Assembly (NCBI GenBank): GCA_937995595.1
Contig: CALKJW010000005.1
Location: forward strand, 186,001 to 250,000
From: an uncultured Phycisphaerales bacterium
GTDB taxonomy: Bacteria; Planctomycetota; Phycisphaerae; Phycisphaerales; UBA1924
Length of the DNA: 64,000 bases
Direction of reading: 5' to 3'
The notes below the pieces were generated by a model that saw only the letters and a list, made by a program, of their open reading frames with translations, did not search any database and was not told where the DNA came from. The translations under genes were made by a program, and so were the position numbers. Below are positions 1 to 9,857 of the stretch, one piece after another. Numbering within the stretch: the stretch's first letter is position 1; every line of letters starts with the position of its first letter.

Positions 1-1
1 C

Positions 2-91
2 GATTTCTTCTTCCCGTTCGCCGCGGCGTGCGCGGCGGCGCTCGCGCTGCACGGGCTCTGCCTGTTCGGCCTTCGGTACACGCCATGGTGA
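2..91 (+). CDS. C-terminal end of a membrane-anchored protein, probably BatA-type vWA protein (partial)
   Basis: The window opens inside this gene; only the last 29 codons before TGA (89-91) are present. They encode a hydrophobic Phe/Ala/Leu-rich segment ending in RYTPW, as expected for a C-terminal transmembrane helix. Its stop overlaps the ATG of the next vWA gene (85), so the two are translationally coupled. BatA and BatB, two vWA proteins encoded side by side, usually end or begin with such helices. The identity is inferred from this context; the vWA domain itself lies outside the window. Confidence 0.55.
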   Translation, partial: DFFFPFAAACAAALALHGLCLFGLRYTPW

Positions 92-1155
92 CGCCGCTGC
101 CCATCGTCATCGCCCTGTGCGCCGCGGCCGTCGTCGGGCTGGCCGAGTGGCTGCACGCGCGGCGCATCGGGCGGGTGCGCGGGTTGCTGCTCGGCAACGC
201 TGCGCCGTCCGTCGTGGCGCTCGCCGCACCGTGGGTGCGCGTGGCGGGCTTCGCGATCCTGACATGGGGTCTGGTCACGCTGCTGACGATCGACGGTGCG
301 CCGCGCGGCGACGCCGCGGCGGGCAAACCCGTCCGTCGCGTGCTGATCTGCCTGGACGTCTCGCCGAGCATGCACCTGGAGGACGCCGGGCCCGGCGGCC
401 TGATGTCGCGCGGCAAGCGAGCGCGGGAAGTGCTGCAGTCGGTTTTGGACCGGCTCGACATGACGACGACGCGCGTGAGCGTGGTCGCGTTCTACACCGC
501 CGCCAAGCCGGTGGTCGTGGACACGTTCGACCTCGAAGTCGTCGCGAACATTCTGGAGGACCTGCCGCTGGAGCACGCGTTCAAGGAGGGCATGACGAAC
601 ATGTACTCCGGCGTGCGCGAGGCGGCGCGGATCGCCGAGCCCTGGCCGCCCGGCAGCGCGATGCTGATCGTCGTGTCCGACGGCGACACGCTGCCGGACT
701 CGATGCCGCCGACCATGCCGCGGTCGATCGTCGATTCGCTCGTCATCGGCGTGGGCAACCCGCACCGGGGCTCGCAGATCGCGGGGCGGTCGTCGCGTCA
801 GGACGCGGCGTCGCTCAAGCATTTGGCGGCGCGGCTGCGGGGCGTCTATCACGACGGCAACGCCCAGCACCTGCCCACGAGCGTGCTGGCCGGGCTGCGG
901 ATGCTGCGGAACGAGGGAGATCAACGCGTCGCGCAGCGGACCGTTGCGCTGGCGGCGACGGGCGTTGGCGGTCTGTTCGTATGCGGTGTGTCGCCGCTCC
1001 TTGCGGCCTTTGGCTTGCCCCGTGGCGTGCGGCGCGCCGAGCGAGCCGTCGCGAGCCGGCTCGCCGCGCGGTCCGATGAACAGCGGCGGAACACCAGTGG
1101 CCCGCGGGCGGTATCACGTACACTGGTGGGGAGCACCTCGGGAGCCGACACATGA
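85..1155 (+). CDS. BatB-like membrane vWA-domain protein
   Basis: 356 residues. Two hydrophobic segments (about residues 5-20 and 40-68) precede a von Willebrand A domain with an intact MIDAS: the DxSxS motif is DVSPS at 91-95, followed by GMTN (conserved Thr) and VVSDGD (conserved Asp). Proteins of this kind belong to Bat (aerotolerance-type) operons, where membrane vWA proteins act with a MoxR ATPase and TPR proteins, probably as envelope chaperones or complex-assembly factors. The ATG at 85 was chosen because it overlaps the upstream stop. A third hydrophobic stretch lies near residues 290-315, after the vWA domain, followed by an Arg-rich tail. Confidence 0.75.
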   Translation: MVTPLPIVIALCAAAVVGLAEWLHARRIGRVRGLLLGNAAPSVVALAAPWVRVAGFAILTWGLVTLLTIDGAPRGDAAAGKPVRRVLICLDVSPSMHLEDAGPGGLMSRGKRAREVLQSVLDRLDMTTTRVSVVAFYTAAKPVVVDTFDLEVVANILEDLPLEHAFKEGMTNMYSGVREAARIAEPWPPGSAMLIVVSDGDTLPDSMPPTMPRSIVDSLVIGVGNPHRGSQIAGRSSRQDAASLKHLAARLRGVYHDGNAQHLPTSVLAGLRMLRNEGDQRVAQRTVALAATGVGGLFVCGVSPLLAAFGLPRGVRRAERAVASRLAARSDEQRRNTSGPRAVSRTLVGSTSGADT

Positions 1156-1880
1156 AGTCCAAGGTCTTCTGGAGCATCTGGGCTCTGGTGCCGGTGGCGG
1201 TCGGCGCGTGGCACTTGGGGCCGGGCCAGTGCATGATGAAGCGCGACCGCGCGGGCGAGTGCCTGCAAGACGCGGCGTCGGCCGTGGCGAGCGAGGACTG
1301 GGCGGCGGCGGCGGCGGCCTACGCCGCAGCGCGCGACGCGCTGCCCGAGGGCGCGAAGGCCGAGGCGCTGCGTCTGTCGATCGAGGAGGCCAAGGCCCGG
1401 ATCGAGGCGGGCGAGTTCGTCGAGGGCGCTCGGCAACTCGAGCAGTTGATCGCCGAGCAGGAGGCCGCGGCCGAACCGGACGCGGCGGCGGTCGAGGAGA
1501 TGCGCGCCAAACTCGGCGAGGTGGCGTACCTGACCGCGTGGATGATGCGGATCGAGGGCGCGACGGCGGACGAATGGAAGCCGGAGACCGAGAAGGCACG
1601 TCAGCAGTTCCGCCTGCTGGCCGAGACGACCGAGGACGCGGCCAGCGCGGAGACCTACAGCAGGAACCTCGAGGCGGCGATCCGGCTTGAGCAGATGGAC
1701 CTGAGCGAACTGCTCGCGCTGCCCCTGCCGAAGAAGTGCTGCGGCAACTGCAAGAACCTGTGCGACAAGAAGCGCAAGCAGCGGATGAGCCAGTGCAGGA
1801 ACCCGGGCGAGAAGGACGCGCGCGAAGAGATCAGGAAGGACGCGTCGGACACCGCCAAGAAGCGCGGCAACGGGTCGTGA
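1152..1880 (+). CDS. Small anchored helical-repeat (TPR-like) protein of the Bat-type operon
   Basis: 242 residues. An N-terminal hydrophobic segment (about 5-20) can serve as signal or anchor. The middle is Ala/Glu-rich and helical, resembling degenerate TPRs, the usual third member of Bat operons. The C-terminal part is basic and carries a cysteine cluster (KKCCGNCKNLCDKK) that could bind metal. The start codon overlaps the stop of the vWA gene (ATGA, 1152-1155). A possible -10 hexamer TACACT at 1119-1124 inside the vWA gene, with a purine-rich stretch before the start, could give extra expression. The function is inferred from context; no enzymatic motif is seen. Confidence 0.55.
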   Translation: MKSKVFWSIWALVPVAVGAWHLGPGQCMMKRDRAGECLQDAASAVASEDWAAAAAAYAAARDALPEGAKAEALRLSIEEAKARIEAGEFVEGARQLEQLIAEQEAAAEPDAAAVEEMRAKLGEVAYLTAWMMRIEGATADEWKPETEKARQQFRLLAETTEDAASAETYSRNLEAAIRLEQMDLSELLALPLPKKCCGNCKNLCDKKRKQRMSQCRNPGEKDAREEIRKDASDTAKKRGNGS

Positions 1881-1914
1881 GCCGCGCGCCGTTCGAGCCA
1901 CACACGAGGCACGC

Positions 1915-4900
1915 ATGAGAGACACAACGATCTTCCGGGCCCCGTGCTGCGCGCTGCTGGTCGCGGGCGCCGGCGTCGCGACCCTTGCGCTGACGGCCCT
2001 CGGCCAGTACTTCAGCGTCTCGACGCCGGCCATGATGTACTACGGCGACGACGAGATGAACATGGGCGGGCCTGGGATGAACCGGGGCCGCGAGTTCGAC
2101 GATGAGATCCCGGACTTTGACCCGTTCGAGGCCCGCGGTCGGCGCGGGGCCGGCGCACAGCAGGACCCGCGGCTGACGCCCAGGACCGATCTGGGGAAGC
2201 GGATCGCGCAACTGGACTTCACGCGGGATCAGCAGTGGGTGCTCGCGGCGCGGGCGCGACTCGCCGCGCAGCGGCGCGAACTGCTGCTCAACCCGGCGCA
2301 GCCACCGGCTGACGGCGCAGCCGCCCCGGCCGACGCGGCGCCGGAACCCTTTCCGGCGGCGCCGGTCATCCCGGGCAACGAACTGCCGCCGGGCGTGACG
2401 CCCGAGCAGGCGATGGACATGATCCGCGCGGCGATGGCCGAGGCGGGCGCAATGGGCATCGACCCCGAGGACATGGGCGACGAGGAGCACGGCGAAAACG
2501 GGACGCCGCCGGGGATGGTGATGACGCCGGGTCAGCCCGGCGCGTCGCCGATGACGCCCGAGCAGATCAGGGCGATGCAGGAGAAACAGGCGGCGATCAC
2601 CCGGCAGGCCGAGCGGTACCGCGTGCTGGTCATCGCGGGCGACTGGCCGGCGGTGGGGGAGTTCCTCCGCACCGAGGCGGGCGAGGACGCGCTGGCGATA
2701 TATAATATTACATTGACGCAACTGCAGATGCGCGACCAGGCGATGACGCCCGACGAGGTGATCGACCTGTCGGACGCCTGCCCGGCGGATCTCGAGGAGC
2801 AGTTCATCGAGAAACTCGGCGCGATCCTGAAGGCCACGCAGCGGCGCGGCAGCCAGGCGGGCGCGGTGGCCGCGAAGATCCGGCTCGGCACGAGGCACTT
2901 CGGCGGCGAGGACCCCGCGGCGCGGAAGCGTGCCGCGACGCTGCTGGTCGCGGCGGGCCTGCCCGTCGAGGCGCAGGCGTACCTGCCGCCGCTGACGCAG
3001 GCGCGCCAGGCGAAGGACCCCGAGTTGCTCAACCTGTACGCGGTGTACTTCGCCGCGCTGGCCAAGGACAGGCAGGGGGCGGAGCGTCAGGCGGCGATCG
3101 ACCGGGGCTGGGACGTGTGCCGCGAGGTGCTGCTGATCGAGACCGCCCCCGCGGCGCAGCGGGCCAAGGCGCTGGAGCGGGCGCTGGTGTTCCTCGCCGA
3201 CGTGCCGCAGGAGTCGGGCGACGCCTGGCTGGCGTCGCTGTTTGCCGATCCCGGTTCGGACGTTGGGTGGAAGGCGATCGACCGTGCCGCGGCGCGATCT
3301 CGCGTGATGCGTCAGCAGCAGCGCCCGGCCGAGGACCGGCTAAAGGCCCTGCTGCTCATCCGGCGCGTCGGCAACGGCGTGCTGGCGGGGGCTGGCGAGT
3401 CGGTCGCGGCGTGGCGCACCGGCCTGAACATGCTCACGGTGTCGATCCTCGAAGAGGCGGAACTGACCCGCGCCCAGCGCCAGCCGCACGACCGCACCCC
3501 GGTGATCTCGTCGGACCAGTTGAACATCGCGCTGCCGGACGCGACGTGGCTCGCGGCGATCGACCCCGGCCTTGCCGCGAAACTCGAAGTGATGGTCGCG
3601 TCAACATCGGGCGGCGCGGGCGACACCGAGGCCGTGCTGGCGATGATCCGGCCGATCGTCGCGACTGACCCGGACCGGGCGCGAAAACTGGCCGAAGCGC
3701 TGGTCGCGGCGTGGCCGACCTTTGTCAAGCCCCAGCCGCGTTACGACGAGTACGGCTACAACCCGTACATGTACGGTCGGCGGTTCTACTACGGCGGCTA
3801 CGGCATGAGCGGGGCGACCCCGCTGACGCGTGCCAAGCAGCGACGGAACCTGGACAAACTCGCGTGGACGCTGGACCAGTTGCGGTCGCTCGGCCTGGGC
3901 GACATGCCCAACGCGTTGGTCGTCGAGGCGTTCGCCGCGAGCCACTCGGAGGCAGAGGTCTACGACCTTGCGGACATCGAGCGCGTCTTCGGCCCGGTGT
4001 CGTCGCTCTCGAACGAACTCCGCCGGTCGATCGCCGCGAACATGCGGACGCGGCTGGTCTCGACGTGGCGCAACCCGCAGATCCAGCAGCAGAACCAGAC
4101 GCGGCGCAGCGACCGCGAGATGGCCGCGGAGGTCATGCGCGGCTACGACGTGGCGATCGCGCTCCTGCCGGCGATGGACGCCTCGACGGACCCGGCGTCG
4201 TGGGAGGGGGCGTGCACGCTGGCCGACCTGCTGTTCGACAAGTCGGAGTTTCTCTACGGACAGAAGACCGATCTGGCGACGTACTCCGAGGTTCGCAACC
4301 AGGCGTTCTATCACTACGCGCGGGCCGCGGCGATGTACCGCGACGCGTTGGCGAGCGGGTTGATCAAGCCGTCGGCGCGCGTGTTCGTGCAGTGGTTCTC
4401 CTCGGCGCTGGGGGCGAGCGACCTGGCGCAACTGACGCGTCAGGACGCGGCCGACGACGACCAGGTGGCCGCCGTCCGGGCCGCGATGGAGCGTCTGCCC
4501 GACGGGCAGGCGCAGCGGCACATCGGCCTGTTCGCCGGGGAGATCGTCGCCAACAGCCAGCGGACGAACCCGGAACTCAAGCCGCGCTACATGCGTCACG
4601 CCGCGGCGGTGATCGGCGATCACCCCGACGGCAAGGCCGTCCGCGAGCGTGTGGCGTACTACGACGACCTGCTCCGCGAGATCGAGCTCACGGTGTCGGT
4701 CGACGGCCCGACGCAGGTCGGGCACGGCGACGCGTTCGGCGCGCACCTGGCGGTGTGGTGCACGCGCGCGGTCTCGCGCGAGTCGGGCGGGTTCGGCAAG
4801 TACCTGCAGAACGAGCAGTGGCACCCGATGACCGGCCAGCAGGTCGACTACCGCAACGACCTTGAGAAGCAGATCCGCGAGACGCTGTCGGAGCGCTTCG

Positions 4901-5877
4901 ACGTGCTGACGGTGTACTTCCACAAGCCGCAGGTGCAGCCGATCGGTCTGCCGCGCGCGGGGTGGGAGCAGTGGCCGCTGGCCTACATGCTGCTCAAGCC
5001 GCGCGATCCGAGCGTCGACCGGATCGTGCCGCTGAAGATGGACATGGACTTCTCCGACGGGCAGGGGATGGTGATCCTGCCGGTGACGTCGCAGGTGGTG
5101 CTGATCGACGCCAAGGACCGCGTGGGCGCAACACGCCCGGTGAGCGACGTGTCGGTCGAGCAGGTGCTCGACGCGCGCGGCGCGACGGGCGAGGACGCGA
5201 CCGGCGTGCTGCGGCTCGACGTGCGGGCCAAGGCCAGGGGGCTGGTCCCCACGCTCGACAGGATCGTCGACCTGGCGGCGATGCGCGGGTACGAGGTCGT
5301 GAAGACCGAGGATCAGGGACTGAACATCCTCGAACTCGATACAACCGGCGACGCGGTTGTGCCGGTGACCGAGCGCGGCTTTGCGCTCGAGATCCGGCCC
5401 ACGGTCGCCAAGCCGACCACCTTCTCGTTCCCCACGGTGAGGCTGGCCGACGCGAAGGTCGCCTTCAAGCAGTACGCCGACGCGGACATCGTCGACGCCC
5501 AGCCGACCATCGCCGTTGCCGGCATCGTCGGGCGTCGGCCGTGGTGGGTCGCGGCCGCGGCTGGTGGTGTGATCGGCGGGCTCTTCGCGGCCGTGTACGT
5601 GTGGGTGCGAGGCCGGGCGAAGCGCCGCACGGCGGTCGCGCCGCCGCGGTTCGTGGTGCCCGAGCATGTCTCGCCGGTCGGGGCGATCGCGCTGCTGCGC
5701 CGCGTGCTGAGCGTGCCGGACGTCGCGCTCTCCGGCGCGGAGCGGGCTCAACTTGCGGCGAAGATCGAGGAACTGGAGCAGCAGTACTTCGCCCCGCCCA
5801 ACGGGCACGGCGCACCGCCGGCCGACCGCGAACTGGTCGGCGTGGTGCGCGAGTGGGTGGGCCGCGCCGTGCGGTAG
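1915..5877 (+). CDS. Very large exported protein of unknown function with C-terminal membrane anchor
   Basis: 1320 residues, the largest gene in the window. Residues about 10-32 form a signal peptide. A long Pro/Ala/Met-rich, acidic low-complexity segment (about 40-220) follows, then a mainly alpha-helical, repeat-like body. Near residue 1210 there is a transmembrane helix beginning RPWWVAAAAGG, and a short cytoplasmic domain after it. This predicts a mostly periplasmic protein fixed at its C-terminus. It lies 34 bases after the TPR-like gene and is probably the last gene of the vWA operon, which suggests an envelope-assembly partner. I recognise no family. Codons around 2698-2716 are unusually AT-rich. 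Confidence 0.7.
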   Translation: MRDTTIFRAPCCALLVAGAGVATLALTALGQYFSVSTPAMMYYGDDEMNMGGPGMNRGREFDDEIPDFDPFEARGRRGAGAQQDPRLTPRTDLGKRIAQLDFTRDQQWVLAARARLAAQRRELLLNPAQPPADGAAAPADAAPEPFPAAPVIPGNELPPGVTPEQAMDMIRAAMAEAGAMGIDPEDMGDEEHGENGTPPGMVMTPGQPGASPMTPEQIRAMQEKQAAITRQAERYRVLVIAGDWPAVGEFLRTEAGEDALAIYNITLTQLQMRDQAMTPDEVIDLSDACPADLEEQFIEKLGAILKATQRRGSQAGAVAAKIRLGTRHFGGEDPAARKRAATLLVAAGLPVEAQAYLPPLTQARQAKDPELLNLYAVYFAALAKDRQGAERQAAIDRGWDVCREVLLIETAPAAQRAKALERALVFLADVPQESGDAWLASLFADPGSDVGWKAIDRAAARSRVMRQQQRPAEDRLKALLLIRRVGNGVLAGAGESVAAWRTGLNMLTVSILEEAELTRAQRQPHDRTPVISSDQLNIALPDATWLAAIDPGLAAKLEVMVASTSGGAGDTEAVLAMIRPIVATDPDRARKLAEALVAAWPTFVKPQPRYDEYGYNPYMYGRRFYYGGYGMSGATPLTRAKQRRNLDKLAWTLDQLRSLGLGDMPNALVVEAFAASHSEAEVYDLADIERVFGPVSSLSNELRRSIAANMRTRLVSTWRNPQIQQQNQTRRSDREMAAEVMRGYDVAIALLPAMDASTDPASWEGACTLADLLFDKSEFLYGQKTDLATYSEVRNQAFYHYARAAAMYRDALASGLIKPSARVFVQWFSSALGASDLAQLTRQDAADDDQVAAVRAAMERLPDGQAQRHIGLFAGEIVANSQRTNPELKPRYMRHAAAVIGDHPDGKAVRERVAYYDDLLREIELTVSVDGPTQVGHGDAFGAHLAVWCTRAVSRESGGFGKYLQNEQWHPMTGQQVDYRNDLEKQIRETLSERFDVLTVYFHKPQVQPIGLPRAGWEQWPLAYMLLKPRDPSVDRIVPLKMDMDFSDGQGMVILPVTSQVVLIDAKDRVGATRPVSDVSVEQVLDARGATGEDATGVLRLDVRAKARGLVPTLDRIVDLAAMRGYEVVKTEDQGLNILELDTTGDAVVPVTERGFALEIRPTVAKPTTFSFPTVRLADAKVAFKQYADADIVDAQPTIAVAGIVGRRPWWVAAAAGGVIGGLFAAVYVWVRGRAKRRTAVAPPRFVVPEHVSPVGAIALLRRVLSVPDVALSGAERAQLAAKIEELEQQYFAPPNGHGAPPADRELVGVVREWVGRAVR

Positions 5878-5883
5878 GCGCGG

Positions 5884-8193
5884 TCAGTCGGCGGGCGCGA
5901 TCTCGAGTTTCAGCACGGCGTAGCCGTCGATCTCGAAGTGCTCGACGGTGACGAGGACTTCGCGGTCTTCGGGCAGGTTCAGCACGCCGGAGTCGGCGGT
6001 CGGCGCGTGCCACGTCCAGTTCTCGATCACGGGCGTGCCGTCCACGAGCACGCGCACGCCGTCGTCCGAGAGCGTGGTGAACGTCCAGCGGCCCTTGCCG
6101 AGCGTCAATCGCGCGGTGGCGATCATGCCGAAACGGTCGCCGCCGGGCAGGCGGTCGCGTGCTGCGCCGGCCCAGCGCTGGTCGCGCGGGCCGCCGTGCG
6201 CGTAGGCGAGATCGAGAACGGGCAGCGTGACGCGGTGCGCAGCCGCACCCGCCGCGAGCGCGCGCCACGCGTCGAGATTGGTCCTCGGGTCGGTGGACTG
6301 ATCCCACGCGAAGAACGCGGCGTCCCACTGCGCAGCGACGATCGTGCCGCGGAGGTGGTGCTCGGTCCCGCGCGTGCGGAGCGTCAGTTCGTAGGGGAAC
6401 ACGCCGGAGCGTTCGCCCTTGGGCGCAAAGGTGATGGTGACCGGGTCCTCCAGCCGCCCCTGGCCGGCGAGGCGCCGGTTGATCGCCGCGATGGCGAAGC
6501 GGCCGTCGGCGTTGCCGAGTTCGCCCTGATCCGGCTCGGCCACAAGGTCGGTGCCCGCGCCGAAGAGTTCGTACGTGTGCGCGCCGCCGCGGGTCGAGCG
6601 CGCCCGCAGCATCGGCGATTCGTGGTCCCACGGCCCCCACGGCCCCATGACGATGTTGCGCCGGCCGCGGAGGTGCGCCCGCGCGCCGACGGGGCGCGAA
6701 TCGCCGATCCGCGGCACGTCCTGCGGCGGCGCGAGCCCCCCGCGCCACTCGCGCACGAGCGCGACGCCGGGGTGCACGACGGTCTCGACGCCCAGTCCGT
6801 CGTCGATCCGCACGTCGTTGTTTGCCCAGACGGTATCGAGCACGTGCACGCGGTCGCCCTCGTCGCGGACGTGCAGGCCGATGAGCCGCCGGTTCGCGCC
6901 GATCGGGCCGAAGGGGTGCCGGTCGTCGATGACGACGCGGTTTCCCGCGACGATGTTGCCGACCACGCCCTTGTAGTTGGCCTTGCCCCACGCCTTGGTC
7001 TCGAAGTCGCCGTGCGGGTCCCACCACAGGTGCACGGCGCAGCGGTTGTTCACGAAGTCGTTGCCGACGATGAGGTTGTTCGCGCCGTGCTCGATGTTCA
7101 CGCCGCCGCGCTCAAGGCCGTAGGCCATCCCCCCGTTGCCGACAAACTCGTTGCCACTGATGACGGTGTCCTGCGAGTACCCGCCCCAGACGCCGCAGAT
7201 CGCGTTCTCGACAAAGCGGTTGCCGAGGATGACGTTGCCGAACGAGAAGGTCATTTCCAGCCCGTGCGCCGGCGCGTACGAGAGGTCGTTCTCAATGAAG
7301 CGGTTGTCGTTGCAGCCGCGCCGGGCGAAGTCGAAGTCCGCCGGCGCGCCCTCGCCGTTGAGCGCCTCCAGCCCGGCGAAGCCGAAGACCCCATCGCCGC
7401 CGTGCGTGCAGGAGTTCTCGACGATGAGGTTGTTCGAGCACTGCTCGAACATCAGGATGCCCGCCGAGTCCTGCCCGCGGTTGTAGACCCCCTCGCTGTG
7501 CCCGCGCACGCAGAAGTCCAGCGCGTTGCGGCAGACGAGGTTGCCCGACGAGCGGAACATCCCAAGCCCCCAGCCCGAGAGGAACGAGCAGTCGTTGTCG
7601 TAGATGCGCGCGCCGTTGACCGAGTGCAGCAGGATGCCGTTCTGCCCGCGGCGGACCCTGACGCCCCGGACGACCGGGCGCTGGGCGCGGCGGATGTACA
7701 GCCCCGCGCCGTGCTGCACGGCCCACTCGTCGTTGTCGTTGCGGTGCGGGTAGAGCCAGTCGGACGAGTCCTCGGCTTCGGGCGTCGACTTGAGCCGCTG
7801 GCGGTAGTTGTCCGACAGGTCGGCCCCGTCGATCGTCAGGCCGTCCGAGTCCGTCGCCCAGATGCCGACCTTGAAGCCGTGCACCCGCGCCCCGCGGATG
7901 GTCACGTCGCGAGCATTGTCGATGCGGATGCCGATGCCGGCGTACCTGTCCCACGGTCCGTCGGGCACGCTCGCGGGCCGCGGCCCGCCCCAGAGGGCTG
8001 CGCCGTCCCTGAACTCGACGGTGATGCCGGGGGTGCGGATGTGGATCACGCCGTTGCCGTCGGCGTCGGCGATGGTCGCCGCGGGGTCGATCTCGACGAT
8101 GCACGATCGGGTGATCTCGGTGTTGTCCGCGCTCACGCGGACAACGGGCGGTTCGGCCATCGACACGGCGGCGAAGAGAAGCGTCGCGAGCAT
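5884..8193 (-). CDS. Exported right-handed beta-helix repeat protein with C-terminal PA14-like domain
   Basis: 769 residues. A short signal peptide (about 1-14) is followed by many beta-helix coils of the NosD/pectin-lyase type, rich in N-x-I-x-x-N, such as [15 protein letters not shown] and NDVRIDD (about 60-450). The last ~150 residues resemble a PA14 domain: [17 protein letters not shown] followed by a region reading W..H....G. Beta-helix plus PA14 architecture suggests binding or degradation of extracellular polysaccharide, but no catalytic triad is obvious, so substrate and activity are open. It is transcribed divergently from the ABC ATPase gene; a TAGAGT hexamer ends 5 bases before the ATG. 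Confidence 0.75.
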   Translation of the reverse strand: MLATLLFAAVSMAEPPVVRVSADNTEITRSCIVEIDPAATIADADGNGVIHIRTPGITVEFRDGAALWGGPRPASVPDGPWDRYAGIGIRIDNARDVTIRGARVHGFKVGIWATDSDGLTIDGADLSDNYRQRLKSTPEAEDSSDWLYPHRNDNDEWAVQHGAGLYIRRAQRPVVRGVRVRRGQNGILLHSVNGARIYDNDCSFLSGWGLGMFRSSGNLVCRNALDFCVRGHSEGVYNRGQDSAGILMFEQCSNNLIVENSCTHGGDGVFGFAGLEALNGEGAPADFDFARRGCNDNRFIENDLSYAPAHGLEMTFSFGNVILGNRFVENAICGVWGGYSQDTVISGNEFVGNGGMAYGLERGGVNIEHGANNLIVGNDFVNNRCAVHLWWDPHGDFETKAWGKANYKGVVGNIVAGNRVVIDDRHPFGPIGANRRLIGLHVRDEGDRVHVLDTVWANNDVRIDDGLGVETVVHPGVALVREWRGGLAPPQDVPRIGDSRPVGARAHLRGRRNIVMGPWGPWDHESPMLRARSTRGGAHTYELFGAGTDLVAEPDQGELGNADGRFAIAAINRRLAGQGRLEDPVTITFAPKGERSGVFPYELTLRTRGTEHHLRGTIVAAQWDAAFFAWDQSTDPRTNLDAWRALAAGAAAHRVTLPVLDLAYAHGGPRDQRWAGAARDRLPGGDRFGMIATARLTLGKGRWTFTTLSDDGVRVLVDGTPVIENWTWHAPTADSGVLNLPEDREVLVTVEHFEIDGYAVLKLEIAPAD

Positions 8194-8198
8194 ACCGA

Positions 8199-8204
8199 AC
8201 TCTA
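8199..8204 (-). promoter_or_regulatory. Putative -10 element of the beta-helix gene
   Basis: TAGAGT read on the minus strand, 5 bases before the ATG at 8193. There is no Shine-Dalgarno sequence between, so the mRNA could be leaderless. No clear -35. Confidence 0.4.
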
Positions 8205-8231
8205 GCGGCGGTGCGTGCGGTCGCGTCCGTG

Positions 8232-8237
8232 TATCCT
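8232..8237 (+). promoter_or_regulatory. Putative -10 element of the ABC ATPase gene
   Basis: TATCCT with 9 bases between it and the ATG at 8247. No Shine-Dalgarno in the gap; no recognisable -35. Confidence 0.5.
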
Positions 8238-8246
8238 GTCACGCCC

Positions 8247-9395
8247 ATGGCCGAGATCCGACTCGAAGGCGTGACAAAGGTCTATCCCCGCGGCGGCGCG
8301 GCGGCGGTCGACTCGGTCTCGCTCACCGTTCCCGACGGCTCGTTCACGGTGTTGGTGGGGCCGTCGGGGTGCGGCAAGTCCACGACGCTGCGGATGGTCG
8401 CGGGGCTGGAAGAGGCGACGGACGGGCGCATCGTCATCGACGGAAGGACCGTGAACGACGTTCCGCCGCGGGACCGCGACATCGCGATGGTCTTTCAGAA
8501 CTACGCGCTGTACCCACACATGACGGTGCGGCAGAACCTGGGCTTTGCGCTCAGGATGCGCAGGACGCCGCGCGCGGAGATCGAGCGCCGCGTGGGCGAG
8601 GTCGCAAGGACACTGGGCATCGAGGACCTGCTGGACCGCAGGCCGGGGCAGCTCTCGGGCGGTCAGAGGCAGCGGGTGGCGGTGGGCCGGGCGATCGTGC
8701 GCGAGCCGAAGGCGTTCCTGTTCGATGAGCCGTTGAGCAACCTCGATGCAAGGCTGCGCGTCTCGACGCGGGCAGAACTCAAGGCCCTGCACCAGCGACT
8801 CCGCACAACGACGCTGTACGTCACCCACGATCAGGAAGAGGCGATGACGCTGGGCGATCAGGTCGTGGTCATGTGCCGCGGCAGGGTGCAGCAGGCCGGA
8901 CCGCCGATGGAGATCTATCGGCATCCGGCGAACAGGTTCGTGGCCGGGTTTGTCGGCACGCCGCCGATGAACTTCATTGCCGGAACGCTCAGCAAACCGG
9001 GCGAGTATGAGAACGCGCACTTTGCCAGCGATGCGACCAACCTTGTGAACGAGCGCTTCGTGTTCGCGTTCAGCGCCGAACAGTCCGAGCGGTTGCGGCC
9101 GTACTTCGGCGAGCCGATCGTGTTGGGGATCCGGCCGCAGGCGCTTTCGCTCGCGGCCGAACAGGAGCCGGGCCGAGACTTCCCCGACACCAACCAGTTC
9201 GTGCTGGAGTTGCTGGTCGTCGAACCGCTCGGCGACACGATGGACCTGGTCTGCCAGACAGCCAGCGGCGAGCGCATCGTCGCGCGCGTGCCCGCGGCGG
9301 ACGGGCTGATCCCCGGCGCCACGGTACGTCTTGAAGCGCAGCCCGCTCGGCTGCACGCGTTCGAGGTCGGCGAGTTCGGAGCCGCGCTGCTGTAG
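8247..9395 (+). CDS. Sugar-type ABC transporter ATP-binding protein (MalK/UgpC/MsiK family)
   Basis: 382 residues. Walker A is GPSGCGKST (38-46), followed by a Q-loop ([12 protein letters not shown]), the signature [14 protein letters not shown], Walker [16 protein letters not shown], and the switch His in [10 protein letters not shown]. The C-terminal third is the OB-fold/TOBE regulatory region of the CUT1 class ([28 protein letters not shown]). It would power carbohydrate or glycerol-phosphate uptake. No permease or binding-protein gene is adjacent, so it is an orphan that may serve several transporters, as MsiK does in some actinobacteria. The ATG at 8247 is preferred over an upstream GTG because the family starts MAEIxLxxVxK. 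Confidence 0.93.
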   Translation: MAEIRLEGVTKVYPRGGAAAVDSVSLTVPDGSFTVLVGPSGCGKSTTLRMVAGLEEATDGRIVIDGRTVNDVPPRDRDIAMVFQNYALYPHMTVRQNLGFALRMRRTPRAEIERRVGEVARTLGIEDLLDRRPGQLSGGQRQRVAVGRAIVREPKAFLFDEPLSNLDARLRVSTRAELKALHQRLRTTTLYVTHDQEEAMTLGDQVVVMCRGRVQQAGPPMEIYRHPANRFVAGFVGTPPMNFIAGTLSKPGEYENAHFASDATNLVNERFVFAFSAEQSERLRPYFGEPIVLGIRPQALSLAAEQEPGRDFPDTNQFVLELLVVEPLGDTMDLVCQTASGERIVARVPAADGLIPGATVRLEAQPARLHAFEVGEFGAALL

Positions 9396-9425
9396 CAGCG
9401 GCGCGTTGAGAAGCGGAGGCCGCGA

Positions 9426-9578
9426 GTGATCTACGTGTTTTTCGTGATCCTCGCGGTTCCGACGTGTGCGCTCCTGTGGGCGATCGTTAGCGTGGCGTTT
9501 CACCGCAGGCGCGTGCTCAAGCACGGAGCGTTCTCGATACTCGGCGCGTTGATGATGTTCCCGATTGTCATCCTGTAA
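9426..9578 (+). CDS. Tiny two-helix membrane protein
   Basis: 50 codons from GTG (9426) to TAA (9576-9578). The sequence starts MIYVFFVILAVP and forms two hydrophobic segments separated by a basic HRRRVLKHG turn, so it could be a hairpin membrane protein. It follows the ABC ATPase by 30 bases (GAAGCGGAGGCCGCGA includes a possible GGAG site) and precedes another small membrane protein by 9 bases. No family recognised; it could be a non-functional reading frame. Confidence 0.4.
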   Translation: MIYVFFVILAVPTCALLWAIVSVAFHRRRVLKHGAFSILGALMMFPIVIL

Positions 9579-9587
9579 ATCGGGCTG

Positions 9588-9806
9588 ATGGAGATCGGCG
9601 TCCGATGGCTGACCAGTCTGCCGGGCATGGTCTTCGGCTCCGTGCTTCTCATCGGTGTGTCGCTCTTCACATGGGCCGAGGTGCACAAGGCGAAAGACCG
9701 GCGCATCCCGCGGTGGGGGTGTCCGACCTGCGGGTACGACCGCCGCGGCATCCATGGCCCCTGCCCGGAAAGCGGCGGCGCCCCGATGCCGGATCGTCCG
9801 GCGTAG
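9588..9806 (+). CDS. Small membrane protein with degenerate CGYDxRG zinc ribbon
   Basis: 72 residues. A transmembrane helix (about 10-28) is followed by a basic stretch and a C-terminal CPTCGYDRRG...CPES motif. Planctomycetes encode many short proteins with CxxCGYDLRG...CPECG, presumed treble-clef or zinc-ribbon modules next to a membrane helix. Here the second knuckle reads CPESGG, so one of the four cysteines is lost. It is probably cotranscribed with the 50-residue protein upstream. Function unknown. Confidence 0.55.
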   Translation: MEIGVRWLTSLPGMVFGSVLLIGVSLFTWAEVHKAKDRRIPRWGCPTCGYDRRGIHGPCPESGGAPMPDRPA

Positions 9807-9857
9807 ATGGTGGTTCTCGCGATGCGCGGCGGAGATCATTGTGCAGGACGTCTGACG

